A stretch of 64,000 bases of DNA, taken from contig JBMNPF010000010.1 in NCBI GenBank assembly GCA_050943475.1, positions 1 to 64,000 on the forward strand. The letters run 5' to 3'. The notes below the pieces were generated by a model. That model had not been told where the DNA came from. It ran no database searches and worked only from the letters and a program-made list of their open reading frames with translations. Positions 52,810-62,465 of the stretch are shown piece by piece (the first letter of the stretch is position 1; every line of letters begins with the position of its first letter). A program made the position numbers and the translations under genes. This DNA is from Metaruminococcus_A sp050943475. GTDB lineage: Bacteria; Bacillota; Clostridia; Oscillospirales; Ruminococcaceae.

Positions 52810-54093
52810 TTAACACAAAATGTCAAACGGCAGGTAACGGTCAATGGAAGGCTTGCCAGCAAGTTCGTCCGCCATGTTGAGGGCAAGGATATTCCAGTTG
52901 ACAAAATCCCCGTTGACAATGGGTTCGCCGGTTTCTGGGTTGTAGTATTCGTGCAGGGTGCCGGTCTTGCGCAGGTCATCGCCCAACAGCTTCATGACAT
53001 TGTTGCAGAGCATTTCCGCCTCGCTGCGGTAACCGTAGCTGAGCAGGCCGCGGAAAACGGCGTACTGCACAATAATCCAGATGCCGCCCAACCAGTTGGA
53101 GGGGTTGTTGGTGGGTTCCAGATTATACATTTTTTCGTCGTAGGAAAGGGAGCGGACGCCGGAGGGGCTCCAGAAGGTTTCCGGGTCAAGGATGTGCCGG
53201 ACAAGCTCGGCCGCCTGCTCTTTGGAGGCAATACCAGCGAGCATGGGCAGAAAACTCGACCATGCGCGGGTTTTGATGAACAGCGTCTTCCAAAACACGC
53301 CGAGCCCTTTGTGGAACCAGTCATAGGCGCGGGTTTTAATGTCCACATCCACCGAATAGAAAAAGCGGTCGCGCTTATCCCAGCATTCCTGCTGGACGGC
53401 GTGTGCCAGAGTGAGCGCCTTTTGCTCATAAACCTCTGCACGGGCGTTTTCGCCGCAGCCGCACAGGATTTTTGCCATGGAGCGGAGCTCGCGCACCATG
53501 AAGCTGTTGAGATAGATGTTCGCCGTTGAAAACCGCGGGCGGCCGAAAGAGGCGGGGTCGTTATCCATGCCGATCATAACGTCGTCAGCCCAGACATAGA
53601 GTCCGCAGTTTTGGTTGAGGTAATACCTGTCGTAACAGGCAAAATAGGCCTCCAGCTGCGGGAGCTTATCCGCAATCCAGCCAAAGGAGCCTTTCATACC
53701 GCTGACCAGGCAAATCTGCTGACAAAGAAAGGGCTTGTGCATGTTGAGGACAGCGCCCTCCTTATGTTTGGCGATGAGGTAGGGTTCCCCCTCCAGCTTA
53801 CCGTCCACCATCATGGGGATGTAACCGTCCTCCAGCTGAAAATCCAGAAAATTGAGGACGTTTCCGGCCGCGTGCAGTTCCAGCCGCGCGCGGAAATCCT
53901 TGTCCGGCACGCTGTTTTCAGCGAGGTTCATCAGTGAAAAGACCGCCCAGAAAGAGTCCCAGTCCCAGAGGTTGCCGTCGTAGACCGAGCCGGGATCGAT
54001 AAACGGGTGCCGGAAAGCACCGTACGGCTGTTTCATCACCTGTTCGAGATGCCCGAATAAATAGTCCTGTATGAGTTGGTAATCGGTTTTCAT
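52810..54093 (-). CDS. GH63/trehalase-like (alpha/alpha)6 glycoside hydrolase
   Basis: A 427-residue protein resembling the six-hairpin glycosidases of families GH63 and GH37 (glucosidase/mannosylglycerate hydrolase/trehalase). Recognisable segments are YDGNLWDWDSFWAVFSLMNLA near the N-terminus (in two parts), YVWADDVMIGMDNDPA, and NNPSNWLGGIWIIVQYAVFRG near the C-terminus. No signal peptide is present, so it should act on imported oligosaccharides. The start 54093 has AAGGAG upstream. It is next to the Rex-like gene in the same direction. Confidence 0.78.
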   Translation of the reverse strand: MKTDYQLIQDYLFGHLEQVMKQPYGAFRHPFIDPGSVYDGNLWDWDSFWAVFSLMNLAENSVPDKDFRARLELHAAGNVLNFLDFQLEDGYIPMMVDGKLEGEPYLIAKHKEGAVLNMHKPFLCQQICLVSGMKGSFGWIADKLPQLEAYFACYDRYYLNQNCGLYVWADDVMIGMDNDPASFGRPRFSTANIYLNSFMVRELRSMAKILCGCGENARAEVYEQKALTLAHAVQQECWDKRDRFFYSVDVDIKTRAYDWFHKGLGVFWKTLFIKTRAWSSFLPMLAGIASKEQAAELVRHILDPETFWSPSGVRSLSYDEKMYNLEPTNNPSNWLGGIWIIVQYAVFRGLLSYGYRSEAEMLCNNVMKLLGDDLRKTGTLHEYYNPETGEPIVNGDFVNWNILALNMADELAGKPSIDRYLPFDILC

Positions 54094-54225
54094 AGCGCCG
54101 CTCCTTTTCCATATTCTGTTTCCCATTATAGGGGAGGGAAAAGGGACAGTCAAGAAAAATATGGATTGCCGCAGAACGGGGATGAGGGCGCAAAGACCAG
54201 ATATGCGCGCTGTTTTCGGCGCAAA

Positions 54226-54256
54226 AAAACGGCATGAATTTTCATGCCGTTTTGAG
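54226..54256 (-). terminator. Terminator of Rex-like gene
   Basis: A perfect 13-bp stem (54226-54238 with 54241-54253) downstream of the GH8 gene stop. Confidence 0.75.
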
Positions 54257-54327
54257 GGGTCAGATGCTATGGCAGTTTGCCGGCTGTTTCCGGGCAAGCC
54301 GCGGCGGAGATATTTCACCCGTTCGCC

Positions 54328-55473
54328 TTACTTCACTGCGTCGTCGGTGAGATAGATGCGGTAGTTGCCGCTGAGCGCCAGCATGGCAAAAAGGTAGAGA
54401 CAGTTGTCGTAATAACGGCGTTTGTCTTTGCGCAGCGGGGTGTTCCAGAACAGGTCGACGCATTCTTTGGCGTATTTGCCGCCGCTCGCGAGGGAAGCCT
54501 GTGCGTTGGTGGCAATAATGGCGACCGGATGCATAGCCGGACGTTCGATGACGGTACCGTCAATGGCATAGGTCTTGTAATCGCGGTCCGGAACATTTTC
54601 GCAGAAAAAGGTCTGGACTTTATCGGCATTCTGTTTCTGCCAGTCATCCGCGTCAAACCAGGAATTGTCCAGGCTCATGTTGGCAACGGTGCGGTAAGCG
54701 TCGCTGAAATAATAATCCTTGCCGAACATCAGGCGAGGGGTGCCGTCGTACTCGGTGTACTCAGCGCAAAGGCCGGTTTTGTCGTTGCAGGCCAGGTGCA
54801 GGAACTCCCGGCTGGCTTTGGCAGCCTCTTTCCAAAATTCGCGGTCTTCCGGGTTGCACATCATTGCAAACAGCTCATAAAAGTGCGGCAGGTGGTAGGA
54901 GGGGTCGGTATAATCCGCCTCCGGGATAAATTTAATCTGGTGGTTGCGCGGATCCCACATGGGGCAGCCCGGTTCCTGTTCGCCTTTGTGGACGCAGGTG
55001 TGCAGGATTTCACGTGCCTGTTCGCTGTAATTGTAAGGGGCTTCGCCGTCGCCCCAGCGCGCTGAGGCAAACAGCAGCGCCATTGCAAAGTACTCTTCGC
55101 CGTCCGGCGCAGGACCGTCAAAATTACGGGTGCCGTCGAGCTTGTGCGACCAGGAGAAATAGCCCTTGTACTGCCCTTCGGTCTGGTACATGTAGGTCTT
55201 GGCCCAGTTCCAAATCTGGTCAAATTCCTTCTTTTTGTTCATCTGTACGCAGAACATCATGCCGTAGGACATGCCTTCGGAGCGCGCGTCGTCGTTGCCG
55301 GTGTCGGTGATATAAGCCTTGTCCTCCGCCGTCTCCCCAAAAATGCGGGTGTCAGAGTAAAACATCTCATTGAAGGTGTCCTCCAGCTTTTTCTGGATGG
55401 CGTCCTTGTCATAGCCCATTTCCGCAAGCACGTTGCGGTAGGTGCCGGTATAAAATGCGCCGTTGTGACTCAT
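54328..55473 (-). CDS. GH8 reducing-end xylose-releasing exo-oligoxylanase (Rex-like)
   Basis: A 381-residue GH8 enzyme, matching Bacillus Rex in length. The catalytic acid Glu66 lies in DDARSEGMSYGMMF, and other family segments are GYFSWSH, GPAPDGEEYFAMALLFA and FGKDYYFSDAYRTVAN with the Asp base region. Rex removes xylose from the reducing end of xylo-oligosaccharides in the cytoplasm, which fits the missing signal peptide. It feeds xylose metabolism, in line with the xylulokinase gene 14 kb away, although no xylose isomerase was seen. Confidence 0.88.
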   Translation of the reverse strand: MSHNGAFYTGTYRNVLAEMGYDKDAIQKKLEDTFNEMFYSDTRIFGETAEDKAYITDTGNDDARSEGMSYGMMFCVQMNKKKEFDQIWNWAKTYMYQTEGQYKGYFSWSHKLDGTRNFDGPAPDGEEYFAMALLFASARWGDGEAPYNYSEQAREILHTCVHKGEQEPGCPMWDPRNHQIKFIPEADYTDPSYHLPHFYELFAMMCNPEDREFWKEAAKASREFLHLACNDKTGLCAEYTEYDGTPRLMFGKDYYFSDAYRTVANMSLDNSWFDADDWQKQNADKVQTFFCENVPDRDYKTYAIDGTVIERPAMHPVAIIATNAQASLASGGKYAKECVDLFWNTPLRKDKRRYYDNCLYLFAMLALSGNYRIYLTDDAVK

Positions 55474-55644
55474 GTTGGTTTCTCCTTTGCATTTGATTGT
55501 CGTTTTTGCAGGATGGTTTCTCTGGATACTAGTGTAGCAAAGTTTAGATGAGAACGCAATCACCGCAACGCAATTTTTCTTAAACAGGGCAGCTGTTCCA
55601 TGAAAAAGTCAATGCCTTATTTTGACACGGGAGCCGCCGGCGGA

Positions 55645-56538
55645 TCAGGCGTGGACGAGGGTTGGAAACAGCATTGGCTGCTGCCGGAACGGATTTTCCC
55701 GGCCCGTGAGCAGAAAGGTGGTGGAATCCTCGCGCTGTACCGGAGCGGCTGCCCATCCGGAAGAGTGAAGCGGCGTAAAGCCGAGGGTGAGAAGATCCCC
55801 GTTTTCGGCCGGAATCATGCGGGCAAGTTCATCCAGCGGCAGGGGATGAGCACAGAAGCAGTCGTGCAGGGTGACACGCCTTTCTTCCCGCTCGATGCAG
55901 AGAACTGCGTCCGGCTCCCCGCACACAAAAAATTCCAGCCCATACAGCGCCTGAAACAATGCCATGCCCCACAAATTGCGGATACTGACCCGCGCAAGCG
56001 GAGCCGCCGCTGCAATCTGTTTTTGCAGCAACGCGCGGTCGGCTGGGCAGGCCATATCCAGCTTTCGCATCAGCTGGCCAGGCTGCGCCGGGAGGATGCG
56101 GGAAAACGCCTGCTCCTGCACCTGCTCAAAGCCGAACCGGGGGTAAAAATCCAGTACACTGTCGTTGGCAAAGAGAAAGACCTGGTCGTACCGGCCCTCC
56201 CAATCCCGCAGGACCGTTTCCATGAGGAAGCGGGAAAGTCCTAGACCGTGCCAGTCCGGATGGACCATAACGGTATACAGCCCGAGATACCGGCGCGGTT
56301 TGCCGTCGAGCAACAGTTCAAACGGGCAGACCGAGACATTGGCCACGGCGTTTTCTCCGTCAAACAGAGTATAAGGACGGAAACTTTCGGTCCAGCCGCC
56401 TTTTTGGTACCACTCTTCAAAGTGGATGCCGAAAACCATTTGGGCAAGCCGGTTGAAGGCGTTTCTTTTTTCTGCGTTGGATTCAAAAGAACAGGCGAGA
56501 GAAAGCACCCGGCCGTTTTTTACAATGGTTTGCTCCAT
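55645..56538 (-). CDS. GNAT-family N-acetyltransferase (two-domain)
   Basis: A 297-residue protein. The first half is a GNAT domain with VMVHPDWHGLGLSRFLMETVL as the acetyl-CoA loop and FYPRFGFEQVQE. The second half resembles the Eis-type C-terminal extension (FFVCGEPDAVLCIEREERRVTLHDCF in parts). The acceptor is unknown. CAGGAGAATCCT precedes ATG 56538; a longer in-frame start at 56658 is not supported. Confidence 0.85.
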   Translation of the reverse strand: MEQTIVKNGRVLSLACSFESNAEKRNAFNRLAQMVFGIHFEEWYQKGGWTESFRPYTLFDGENAVANVSVCPFELLLDGKPRRYLGLYTVMVHPDWHGLGLSRFLMETVLRDWEGRYDQVFLFANDSVLDFYPRFGFEQVQEQAFSRILPAQPGQLMRKLDMACPADRALLQKQIAAAAPLARVSIRNLWGMALFQALYGLEFFVCGEPDAVLCIEREERRVTLHDCFCAHPLPLDELARMIPAENGDLLTLGFTPLHSSGWAAAPVQREDSTTFLLTGRENPFRQQPMLFPTLVHA

Positions 56539-56743
56539 AGGATTCTCCTGTATTGATTCAAGGAATGGTTGTTTGACTGCAAAAACCTTTTTCGATGTTT
56601 TATCCGGTTGAAAAACCGAAAGGATTGGTATTTGCCGTTGCCGGCTGTTCGATGACAAGTGGGTTCAAGAAATAGGATCCCTTTTTAGGCGGTAAAGCGG
56701 CCTAGCTTTTCTGGTGTGACAGGGCAGAAGCGCTTGCGCTGCA

Positions 56744-57703
56744 TCAGCGAAACTGCAAACCAAGCGCCGCCGCACCGATGATACCCGCGTCGTTTCCGAG
56801 TTTGGCGGTGACGATTTTGGTCTGCCGTTTGGAGAAACGGGAATACATTTCCCGGCGGACAATCTCGGTGAGAGGGGCGATGAGGGTATCTCCCTCTTTG
56901 CTGATACCGCCCCCGATACAGAGGATTTCCGGCGCAAAGGTGTTGATGATGTCGGTTACCCCACAGGCAAGCGCCTGAATGTATTCCTGTACAACCTCTG
57001 TAGCGGCGGTGTCGCCTGCACGCATTCCGTCAAAGGCGGTGCGCCCGTCTGCTTTGGCGCTGTCGCCGCCGCAGAGGGCCCACATCCCGCTTTCGGGGTG
57101 GGCTTCCATGGCTTCCCGGGTGCTGAGAATCAAGCCCGTGGCGGAGGCATAGGTCTCAAAACAGCCTCTTCGTCCGCAGGCACAGGGGCGGCCGTTCATC
57201 TGGATGACGGTGTGCCCAATTTCGGCGCCCGCAAAATTAAACCCGGAATAGATTTTTTGGTCAATGATGATCCCGCCGCCAATGCCGGTTCCCAACGTGA
57301 TGACGACCGCGTCGTTCACGCCTTTGGCGCCACCCGCCACAAATTCGCCGTAGGCGGCGCAGTTGGCGTCGTTGTCCAGATAAACGGGCTTTTGCAGGGC
57401 GTTTGTGAGAAATTCACGCAAATCCTGCCCGTAAAAGTCGAGGTTGCAGGAATAATCGACGCAGCCGGTCTCCCGGTTGACAATACCCGGCGACCCGATT
57501 CCCACCCAGTCAATTTGGTCAAGGCCGACGCCCGCCGCGTCTGCGGCTTCCCGCACGGCGTTTGCGGCGTCCTGCAAAATAGCTTCGCCGGGGCGGGGAA
57601 GCGCCGTCTTGCGTTTGGCGCGTGAAACAATGCGAAAAGTCTCGTCCACAATGCCGACTGCAATGTTGGTGCCGCCAAGGTCAATGCCCGCTGTATAGCT
57701 CAT
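56744..57703 (-). CDS. ROK-family sugar kinase (glucokinase-like)
   Basis: A 319-residue ROK kinase. The ATP-binding DLGGTNIAVGIVDE opens the protein, LDNDANCAAYGE carries the catalytic Asp, TLGTGIGGGIIID follows, and GAEIGHTVIQMNG plus the zinc motif CACGRRGCFE complete the signature. It phosphorylates glucose or a related hexose. There is no DNA-binding domain, unlike the ROK protein at 37852. Start 57703 is chosen for its GAAGG spacing. Confidence 0.92.
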   Translation of the reverse strand: MSYTAGIDLGGTNIAVGIVDETFRIVSRAKRKTALPRPGEAILQDAANAVREAADAAGVGLDQIDWVGIGSPGIVNRETGCVDYSCNLDFYGQDLREFLTNALQKPVYLDNDANCAAYGEFVAGGAKGVNDAVVITLGTGIGGGIIIDQKIYSGFNFAGAEIGHTVIQMNGRPCACGRRGCFETYASATGLILSTREAMEAHPESGMWALCGGDSAKADGRTAFDGMRAGDTAATEVVQEYIQALACGVTDIINTFAPEILCIGGGISKEGDTLIAPLTEIVRREMYSRFSKRQTKIVTAKLGNDAGIIGAAALGLQFR

Positions 57704-57827
57704 GTTCATCCTTCTCCCGTAATTTTTGGTTGGCTTCATTGTAGCACCCGCGGGAAGGCGCTGTCAATTCGGGCGGCAAAACCGCATAAACCCGCGGATT
57801 GGGGCGTAAACTTAAGGTGTTGATTCC

Positions 57828-57856
57828 TTGACATTATCTGGCCCCGGCCATATAAT
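57828..57856 (+). promoter_or_regulatory. Consensus promoter of asnB
   Basis: A perfect TTGACA (57828-57833), 17-bp spacer and TATAAT (57851-57856), leaving a leader of about 73 bases. No T-box sequence was seen in it. Confidence 0.85.
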
Positions 57857-57935
57857 AATGTAGTGTGATTTTACAAAAAAACCGGTGCGTTTTCGTGGAA
57901 GATAACGAATCCCCGGCTTGGAGGTTTTACAATCT

Positions 57936-59765
57936 ATGTGCGGTTATGTGGGATTTACAAACCGGATTGACAATGCGGACGCCGTGCTCGGTGAAATGAT
58001 GGACGCCATTCGCCACCGCGGCCCGGATTCCGACGGGCGGTATGTTGACAGCGACATTGCGCTGGGGTTCCGGCGGCTGAGCATTATTGACCTGGAACAG
58101 GGCGACCAGCCGATTTTCAACGAGGACAACAGCAAGGTTCTGTTGTTTAACGGTGAGATTTACAACTATAAACAGCTCCGCGAAAAACTCATCCAGGCGG
58201 GGCATACTTTCACCACCCATTCCGACTCCGAGGTGCTGCTCCACGGCTATGAGGAGTACGGCGAAAAACTCGTCAATATGCTGCGCGGTATGTTCTCCTT
58301 TGTCATCTGGGACAAGGAGAAAAAAGAGCTGTTCGGCGCGCGGGATTATTTTGGCGTCAAACCGCTTTATTATGCCGAGATGAACGGGACGCTGCTGTTT
58401 GGTTCTGAAATCAAGGCTTTTCTGCCGCATCCGCAGTTTCAAAAAGAGCTTAATCTTGACACGCTGGAAAATTACCTCACCTTCCAGTATTCCCCGCTGA
58501 CCGACACTTTCTTCAAAAACGTCTATAAACTCATGCCTGCCCATTATTTCCGGTACCGGGACGGCAAAATGGAGATCACCTGCTACTGGGAGCCGGACTT
58601 TGAGAACGATGAGAACAAATCGCTGGAGGATTGGGTCGAAGAAATCCGCTCCACCTTTGAGGATTCGGTGGAAGCGCATAAAATCAGCGACGTTGAGGTT
58701 GGATCCTTTCTTTCAAGCGGCATTGATTCAAGCTACGTCACCGCCTGTGCCAAGGTGGATAAATCCTTTACCGTTGGCTTTGCAGGGGACAAATACGACG
58801 AAATCGGCTATGCCAAAAAGTGTTCCGAATACATCAAAATCAAGAACAAAAGCAAGGCCATTACCGAGCAGGAGTATTGGGACATTATTCCCACCGTGCT
58901 CTACCATCTGGACGAACCGCTCGGCGACCCCGCCTCGATTGCGCTCTACTTTGTCTCCAAAGAAGCGGCGGAGGACGTCAAGGTGGTTCTCTCTGGCGAG
59001 GGCGCGGATGAGGTGTTTGGCGGCTACAACGTGTACAGTGAAACGCTCCGCAGCGCCCGTTACCGCCGGGTGCCCAAATGTGTCCGCGGGCTCATTGGCA
59101 GGGCGGTTGACCACATGCCGCCTTTTAAGGCGAAAAATTTCCTTTACCGCCACCGCGGCGATTTGCAGGATTGGTTCAACGGTAACCCGAACGCCGGGTT
59201 CAGCGAGCGGGAGCGCAAGCAGATTTTAAAGGTCAAAACCAACGCACCCTCCCCGAAAGAGCTGGTTGCGCCGTTCTATGAGAAGGTCAAGGATAAGGAT
59301 CCGGTGACCCAGATGCAGTATGTTGACCTGCACATGTGGCTTTCGGGAGACATCCTGCTCAAGGGCGACAAAATGAGCATGGCAAACTCGCTGGAAGTGC
59401 GGGTGCCGTTCCTCGATATTGAGGTGATGAAGCTCGCCCAGCGGATTCCCAGCCGTTACCGTGTCACCGATGAAAACACCAAGGTGGCGCTGCGCAGGGC
59501 TTCGGCCAGCAAGTTGCCGTCGGAAACAGCGGCAAAGCGCAAGCTCGGGTTCCCGGTTCCGGTGCGCCAATGGCTCCGTGAAGAGAAATATTACAACATG
59601 GTCAAAGACGCTTTCCACAGCGAAATTGCCCAGAAACTGTTCAATGTGGATGTTATTATGGGCTTGCTGGATGATTACCGGGCGGGCAAACGCCAGGATT
59701 ATCTCAAAATCTGGTCGATTTTCACCTTTGTGCTCTGGTATGAGGAGTTTTTTGTCAAGCGGTAG
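57936..59765 (+). CDS. asnB: Asparagine synthase (glutamine-hydrolysing)
   Basis: A 609-residue class II amidotransferase. Cys2 (MCGYVGF) is the glutaminase nucleophile, with RHRGPDSDG and LLFNGEIYNY in the N-terminal domain. The synthetase domain has the PP-loop SFLSSGIDSSYVT, LSGEGADEVFGGYNVY and SLEVRVPFLD. It converts aspartate and glutamine to asparagine. The start must be 57936 to expose Cys2, although GGAGG is 11 bases upstream, slightly long. It is driven by a perfect consensus promoter and ends at a strong terminator. Confidence 0.96.
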   Translation: MCGYVGFTNRIDNADAVLGEMMDAIRHRGPDSDGRYVDSDIALGFRRLSIIDLEQGDQPIFNEDNSKVLLFNGEIYNYKQLREKLIQAGHTFTTHSDSEVLLHGYEEYGEKLVNMLRGMFSFVIWDKEKKELFGARDYFGVKPLYYAEMNGTLLFGSEIKAFLPHPQFQKELNLDTLENYLTFQYSPLTDTFFKNVYKLMPAHYFRYRDGKMEITCYWEPDFENDENKSLEDWVEEIRSTFEDSVEAHKISDVEVGSFLSSGIDSSYVTACAKVDKSFTVGFAGDKYDEIGYAKKCSEYIKIKNKSKAITEQEYWDIIPTVLYHLDEPLGDPASIALYFVSKEAAEDVKVVLSGEGADEVFGGYNVYSETLRSARYRRVPKCVRGLIGRAVDHMPPFKAKNFLYRHRGDLQDWFNGNPNAGFSERERKQILKVKTNAPSPKELVAPFYEKVKDKDPVTQMQYVDLHMWLSGDILLKGDKMSMANSLEVRVPFLDIEVMKLAQRIPSRYRVTDENTKVALRRASASKLPSETAAKRKLGFPVPVRQWLREEKYYNMVKDAFHSEIAQKLFNVDVIMGLLDDYRAGKRQDYLKIWSIFTFVLWYEEFFVKR

Positions 59766-59876
59766 GCTCGGTAAGCTGCACAAAGCGTATTGTGACGTTT
59801 ATGCTGAGCTATGTGCAAAAAATGAAATGTGTTTAAAATGCCGGTTGTGTTCAACCAGCTGTATCGTCGGTTTTCG

Positions 59877-59909
59877 AGGAACCACCCTGTTTGCAGGGTG
59901 GTTCCTTTG
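59877..59909 (+). terminator. Rho-independent terminator
   Basis: A perfect 13-bp stem (59877-59889 with 59894-59906) about 110 bases after asnB. Confidence 0.75.
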
Positions 59910-60509
59910 CTTGCGGTGTTTGATGCGGCGCCAAAGGAGGCTTCCGGCTTTGGCAAACACCCGGTAGCCGAATGGAGGGCACTTTTGGGATTGGAATAGG
60001 ATTTATAGGGCGGCTGGAAGTGGGCGGAAACGCCATTGGTGCAGCTTTAAAGAACGGTAAGCCAGCGCCACCAAATTTTTGTTCCAATGCAAATACAGCC
60101 CCAACTGCGCCGCAGATTCATATGAGAGGTACGTCTTAATCCATTCGGTTTTTGAAATAAGGGTGTATAGAGCTGGGTGAGCTGCACCTGAATTAGAATG
60201 GTATTGTTTTTACGAAAGAAACCGGGAGGAAAAAGGTGCTGGTTTTTGTGAGCAGATTTGGTTGAAAAGAAAAATGTGCTAAAATCATTCAAAAAACAGC
60301 TGTGGTTTAATACAAACTATGGTATAATAATCTCACACCGTACAGCAAAGCAGAGCTTCGGGCGGCTGAGAGAACATTGTATCACTTGCGAAAAACGGGA
60401 ACCGTTTTTCGTTTCAGGTGCAGGCTTACGGCCTGTATGTGATATAATAAAAAGAATTGTATGGCAAGCAAAGCTGTATAAAACCATACGACAAAAAGGA
60501 GCGGCAGAT
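59910..60509. other. Intergenic region before aldo/keto reductases
   Basis: Six hundred bases with no gene I can support. Two TATAAT boxes (about 60321 and 60442) precede the downstream gene and are candidate promoters, but neither has a good -35 box at proper spacing. Confidence 0.4.
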
Positions 60510-61364
60510 ATGTTTCAAAGTTTACAGGATTGCTACACACTCAACAACGGCGTAAAAATTCCCTGCATTGGCTACGGTACCTTTAAAACGCCAAACGGCG
60601 AAACTGTCGTGGATTCGGTGATCGACGCGGTCAAGGCGGGCTATCGCCATATTGACACGGCACACCGCTATGACAATGAGGAAGGCGTGGGGGAAGGTAT
60701 CCGCAAATGCGGAGTGCCGCGTGAAGAACTGTTTATCACCACCAAGCTCGGCAACCACCATCACGGGTACCGGGAGACACTGGAGGCTTTCGACCTCTCG
60801 CTCAAAAAGCTGGGGCTCGACTATATTGACCTCTACCTCATCCATTGGCCGGCACCGCTTATCTGCCGCGAAAATTACAAGGAGAAAAACGCCGAGACCT
60901 GGCGCGCCTTTGAGGAGCTTTACCGGGCTGGCAAGGTGCGTGCCATTGGGCTGAGCAACTTCTGGCAGACCCACATTGACGCCCTGCTGGAGACGGCGGA
61001 AATTAAGCCGATGGTCAACCAGCTTGAGGTGCACCCGCAGTTCCCGCACCAGGATTTGCTGGACTACTGCGCGGCTCACCAGATTCAGGTGGAGTCCTGG
61101 GGCCCGCTGATTCAGGGCAAGGCGTTCCAATACCCGGTGCTGCAAGAGGTTGCGGAAAAGCACGGCAAAACCGTTGCGCAGGTCTGTGTGCGCTGGGCGC
61201 TGGACAAGGGCGTTTTGCCGCTGCCAAAATCCAACCACTACGATCGCATGGTGCAAAACGCGGATGTATTTGACTTCACCCTTGACGACGAGGATTTCCG
61301 GAACATCAGTGCGCTGGAGGCTTACGGGCGGATTGGCAAGCACCCGGACACCGCGCCGTTTTAA
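60510..61364 (+). CDS. Aldo/keto reductase
   Basis: A 284-residue NADPH-dependent oxidoreductase of the AKR5-like group, a TIM barrel. The catalytic tetrad is visible: Asp and Tyr in HIDTAHRYDNEE, Lys in FITTKLGN and His in LIHWPAP. LPLPKSNHYDRM forms the cofactor phosphate site. It reduces aldehydes or ketones such as 2,5-diketogluconate or methylglyoxal; substrate not predictable. AAAAGGAGCGGCAGAT precedes ATG. A second, clearly related copy follows 59 bases downstream. Confidence 0.92.
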   Translation: MFQSLQDCYTLNNGVKIPCIGYGTFKTPNGETVVDSVIDAVKAGYRHIDTAHRYDNEEGVGEGIRKCGVPREELFITTKLGNHHHGYRETLEAFDLSLKKLGLDYIDLYLIHWPAPLICRENYKEKNAETWRAFEELYRAGKVRAIGLSNFWQTHIDALLETAEIKPMVNQLEVHPQFPHQDLLDYCAAHQIQVESWGPLIQGKAFQYPVLQEVAEKHGKTVAQVCVRWALDKGVLPLPKSNHYDRMVQNADVFDFTLDDEDFRNISALEAYGRIGKHPDTAPF

Positions 61365-61423
61365 GAGGTGGAGAACATGTGTGCCCGGTGACGGAATATT
61401 CGTCGGAGGGAAGGAGAAGGCAG

Positions 61424-62272
61424 ATGAATGCGCTCAGCGATTGTTTTACACTGCAAAACGGTGTGAAGATGCCTTGTATTGGCTACGGCACCTTTAAAAT
61501 GGAGGATGATGCGGCGGAACGGACGGTGCGTGAGGCGATTGCCCGCGGTTACCGCCACATTGACACGGCAAGCGTTTACGGGAATGAAACCGGCGTTGGC
61601 CGGGCGGTGCGCGCCTGCGGGGTGCCGCGAGAAGATCTGTCTATCACCAGCAAGCTTTGGAACGACGATCAGGGCTATGAATCCACCTTGAAAGCGTTTG
61701 ATGCCACCCTGAGCCGTTTGGGGTTGGATTATGTTGACCTTTATCTCATCCATTGGCCGGCACCGCTGAGAATCCGCGATCGGTTTATCGAATATAATCG
61801 TGAAACCTGGCGTGCGTTTGAGAAACTCTATCGGGAGGGGAAAATCCGCGCCATTGGCGTGAGCAATTTTTTGGAAAAACATCTGGTTCCGCTCATGGAG
61901 GCGGCAGAGGTAAAACCGATGGTCAACCAGCTTGAAATTCACCCGGCGTTTCCGCAGCGGGAGATTGTGGATTTTTGCAAGCAGCACGGTATTGTGGTGG
62001 AGGCCTGGGGCCCGCTCATGCGCGGCAAAGCCTTTGACAATCCGCTGCTCTGCGAACTTGCGGAGAAATACCGGAAATCCGTTGCGCAGATTCTGGTGCG
62101 CTGGTGCGTGCAGTACGGGGTTGTGCCGCTGCCCAAAACCCAAAATCCAGAGCGGATGAAACAAAACGCTGAAATTTTTGATTTTTCGCTTTCCGAAGAG
62201 GACGTCAGCCGGATGTGCGCGCTGGAGGCGCTTGGCCGCACCGGCCAGGATCCGGAGAAAAACCCGTTTTAG
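61424..62272 (+). CDS. Aldo/keto reductase (tandem paralogue)
   Basis: A 282-residue paralogue of the preceding protein, with the same opening (NGVKMPCIGYGTFK) and tetrad: HIDTASVYGNE, ITSKLWND, LIHWPAPL. The cofactor loop reads LPKTQNPERM where the first copy has LPKSNHYDRM. The duplication is old, given many substitutions in the substrate loops (PLICRENYKEK versus PLRIRDRFIEY), so the two probably differ in substrate. AAGGAGAAGGCAG precedes ATG. It shares a transcript with its neighbour. Confidence 0.92.
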   Translation: MNALSDCFTLQNGVKMPCIGYGTFKMEDDAAERTVREAIARGYRHIDTASVYGNETGVGRAVRACGVPREDLSITSKLWNDDQGYESTLKAFDATLSRLGLDYVDLYLIHWPAPLRIRDRFIEYNRETWRAFEKLYREGKIRAIGVSNFLEKHLVPLMEAAEVKPMVNQLEIHPAFPQREIVDFCKQHGIVVEAWGPLMRGKAFDNPLLCELAEKYRKSVAQILVRWCVQYGVVPLPKTQNPERMKQNAEIFDFSLSEEDVSRMCALEALGRTGQDPEKNPF

Positions 62273-62292
62273 CAGGATGTTTCCGGCAGTAT

Positions 62293-62326
62293 AAACGGCG
62301 GGAGTTTTATTCCCGCCGTTTTTTCT
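62293..62326 (+). terminator. Rho-independent terminator
   Basis: A perfect 11-bp stem (62293-62303 with 62311-62321) followed by six T. Confidence 0.85.
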
Positions 62327-62373
62327 CTGTAATTGTTCTAAAATACACCCTGGTTTTTTAGTAGTTTTTTGAA

Positions 62374-62402
62374 TTGACAAGGAATCTGTTGGCCGCTATA
62401 CT
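62374..62402 (+). promoter_or_regulatory. Promoter of DUF4867-like gene
   Basis: TTGACA (62374-62379), a 17-bp spacer and TATACT (62397-62402), near consensus. Confidence 0.75.
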
Positions 62403-62465
62403 GATTATAAAGCGCCTGGGACAGGGTTGCTCCAGGCCGTTTATTTTGAAACAGGAGTGATAGCA

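Noticed and set aside
57857..57935. Asn-specific T-box before asnB
   Set aside because: The leader is only about 73 bases and lacks the T-box sequence.
59974..60145. Short plus-strand frame with Gly/Ala-rich product
   Set aside because: No ribosome site and no family match; too weak to call.
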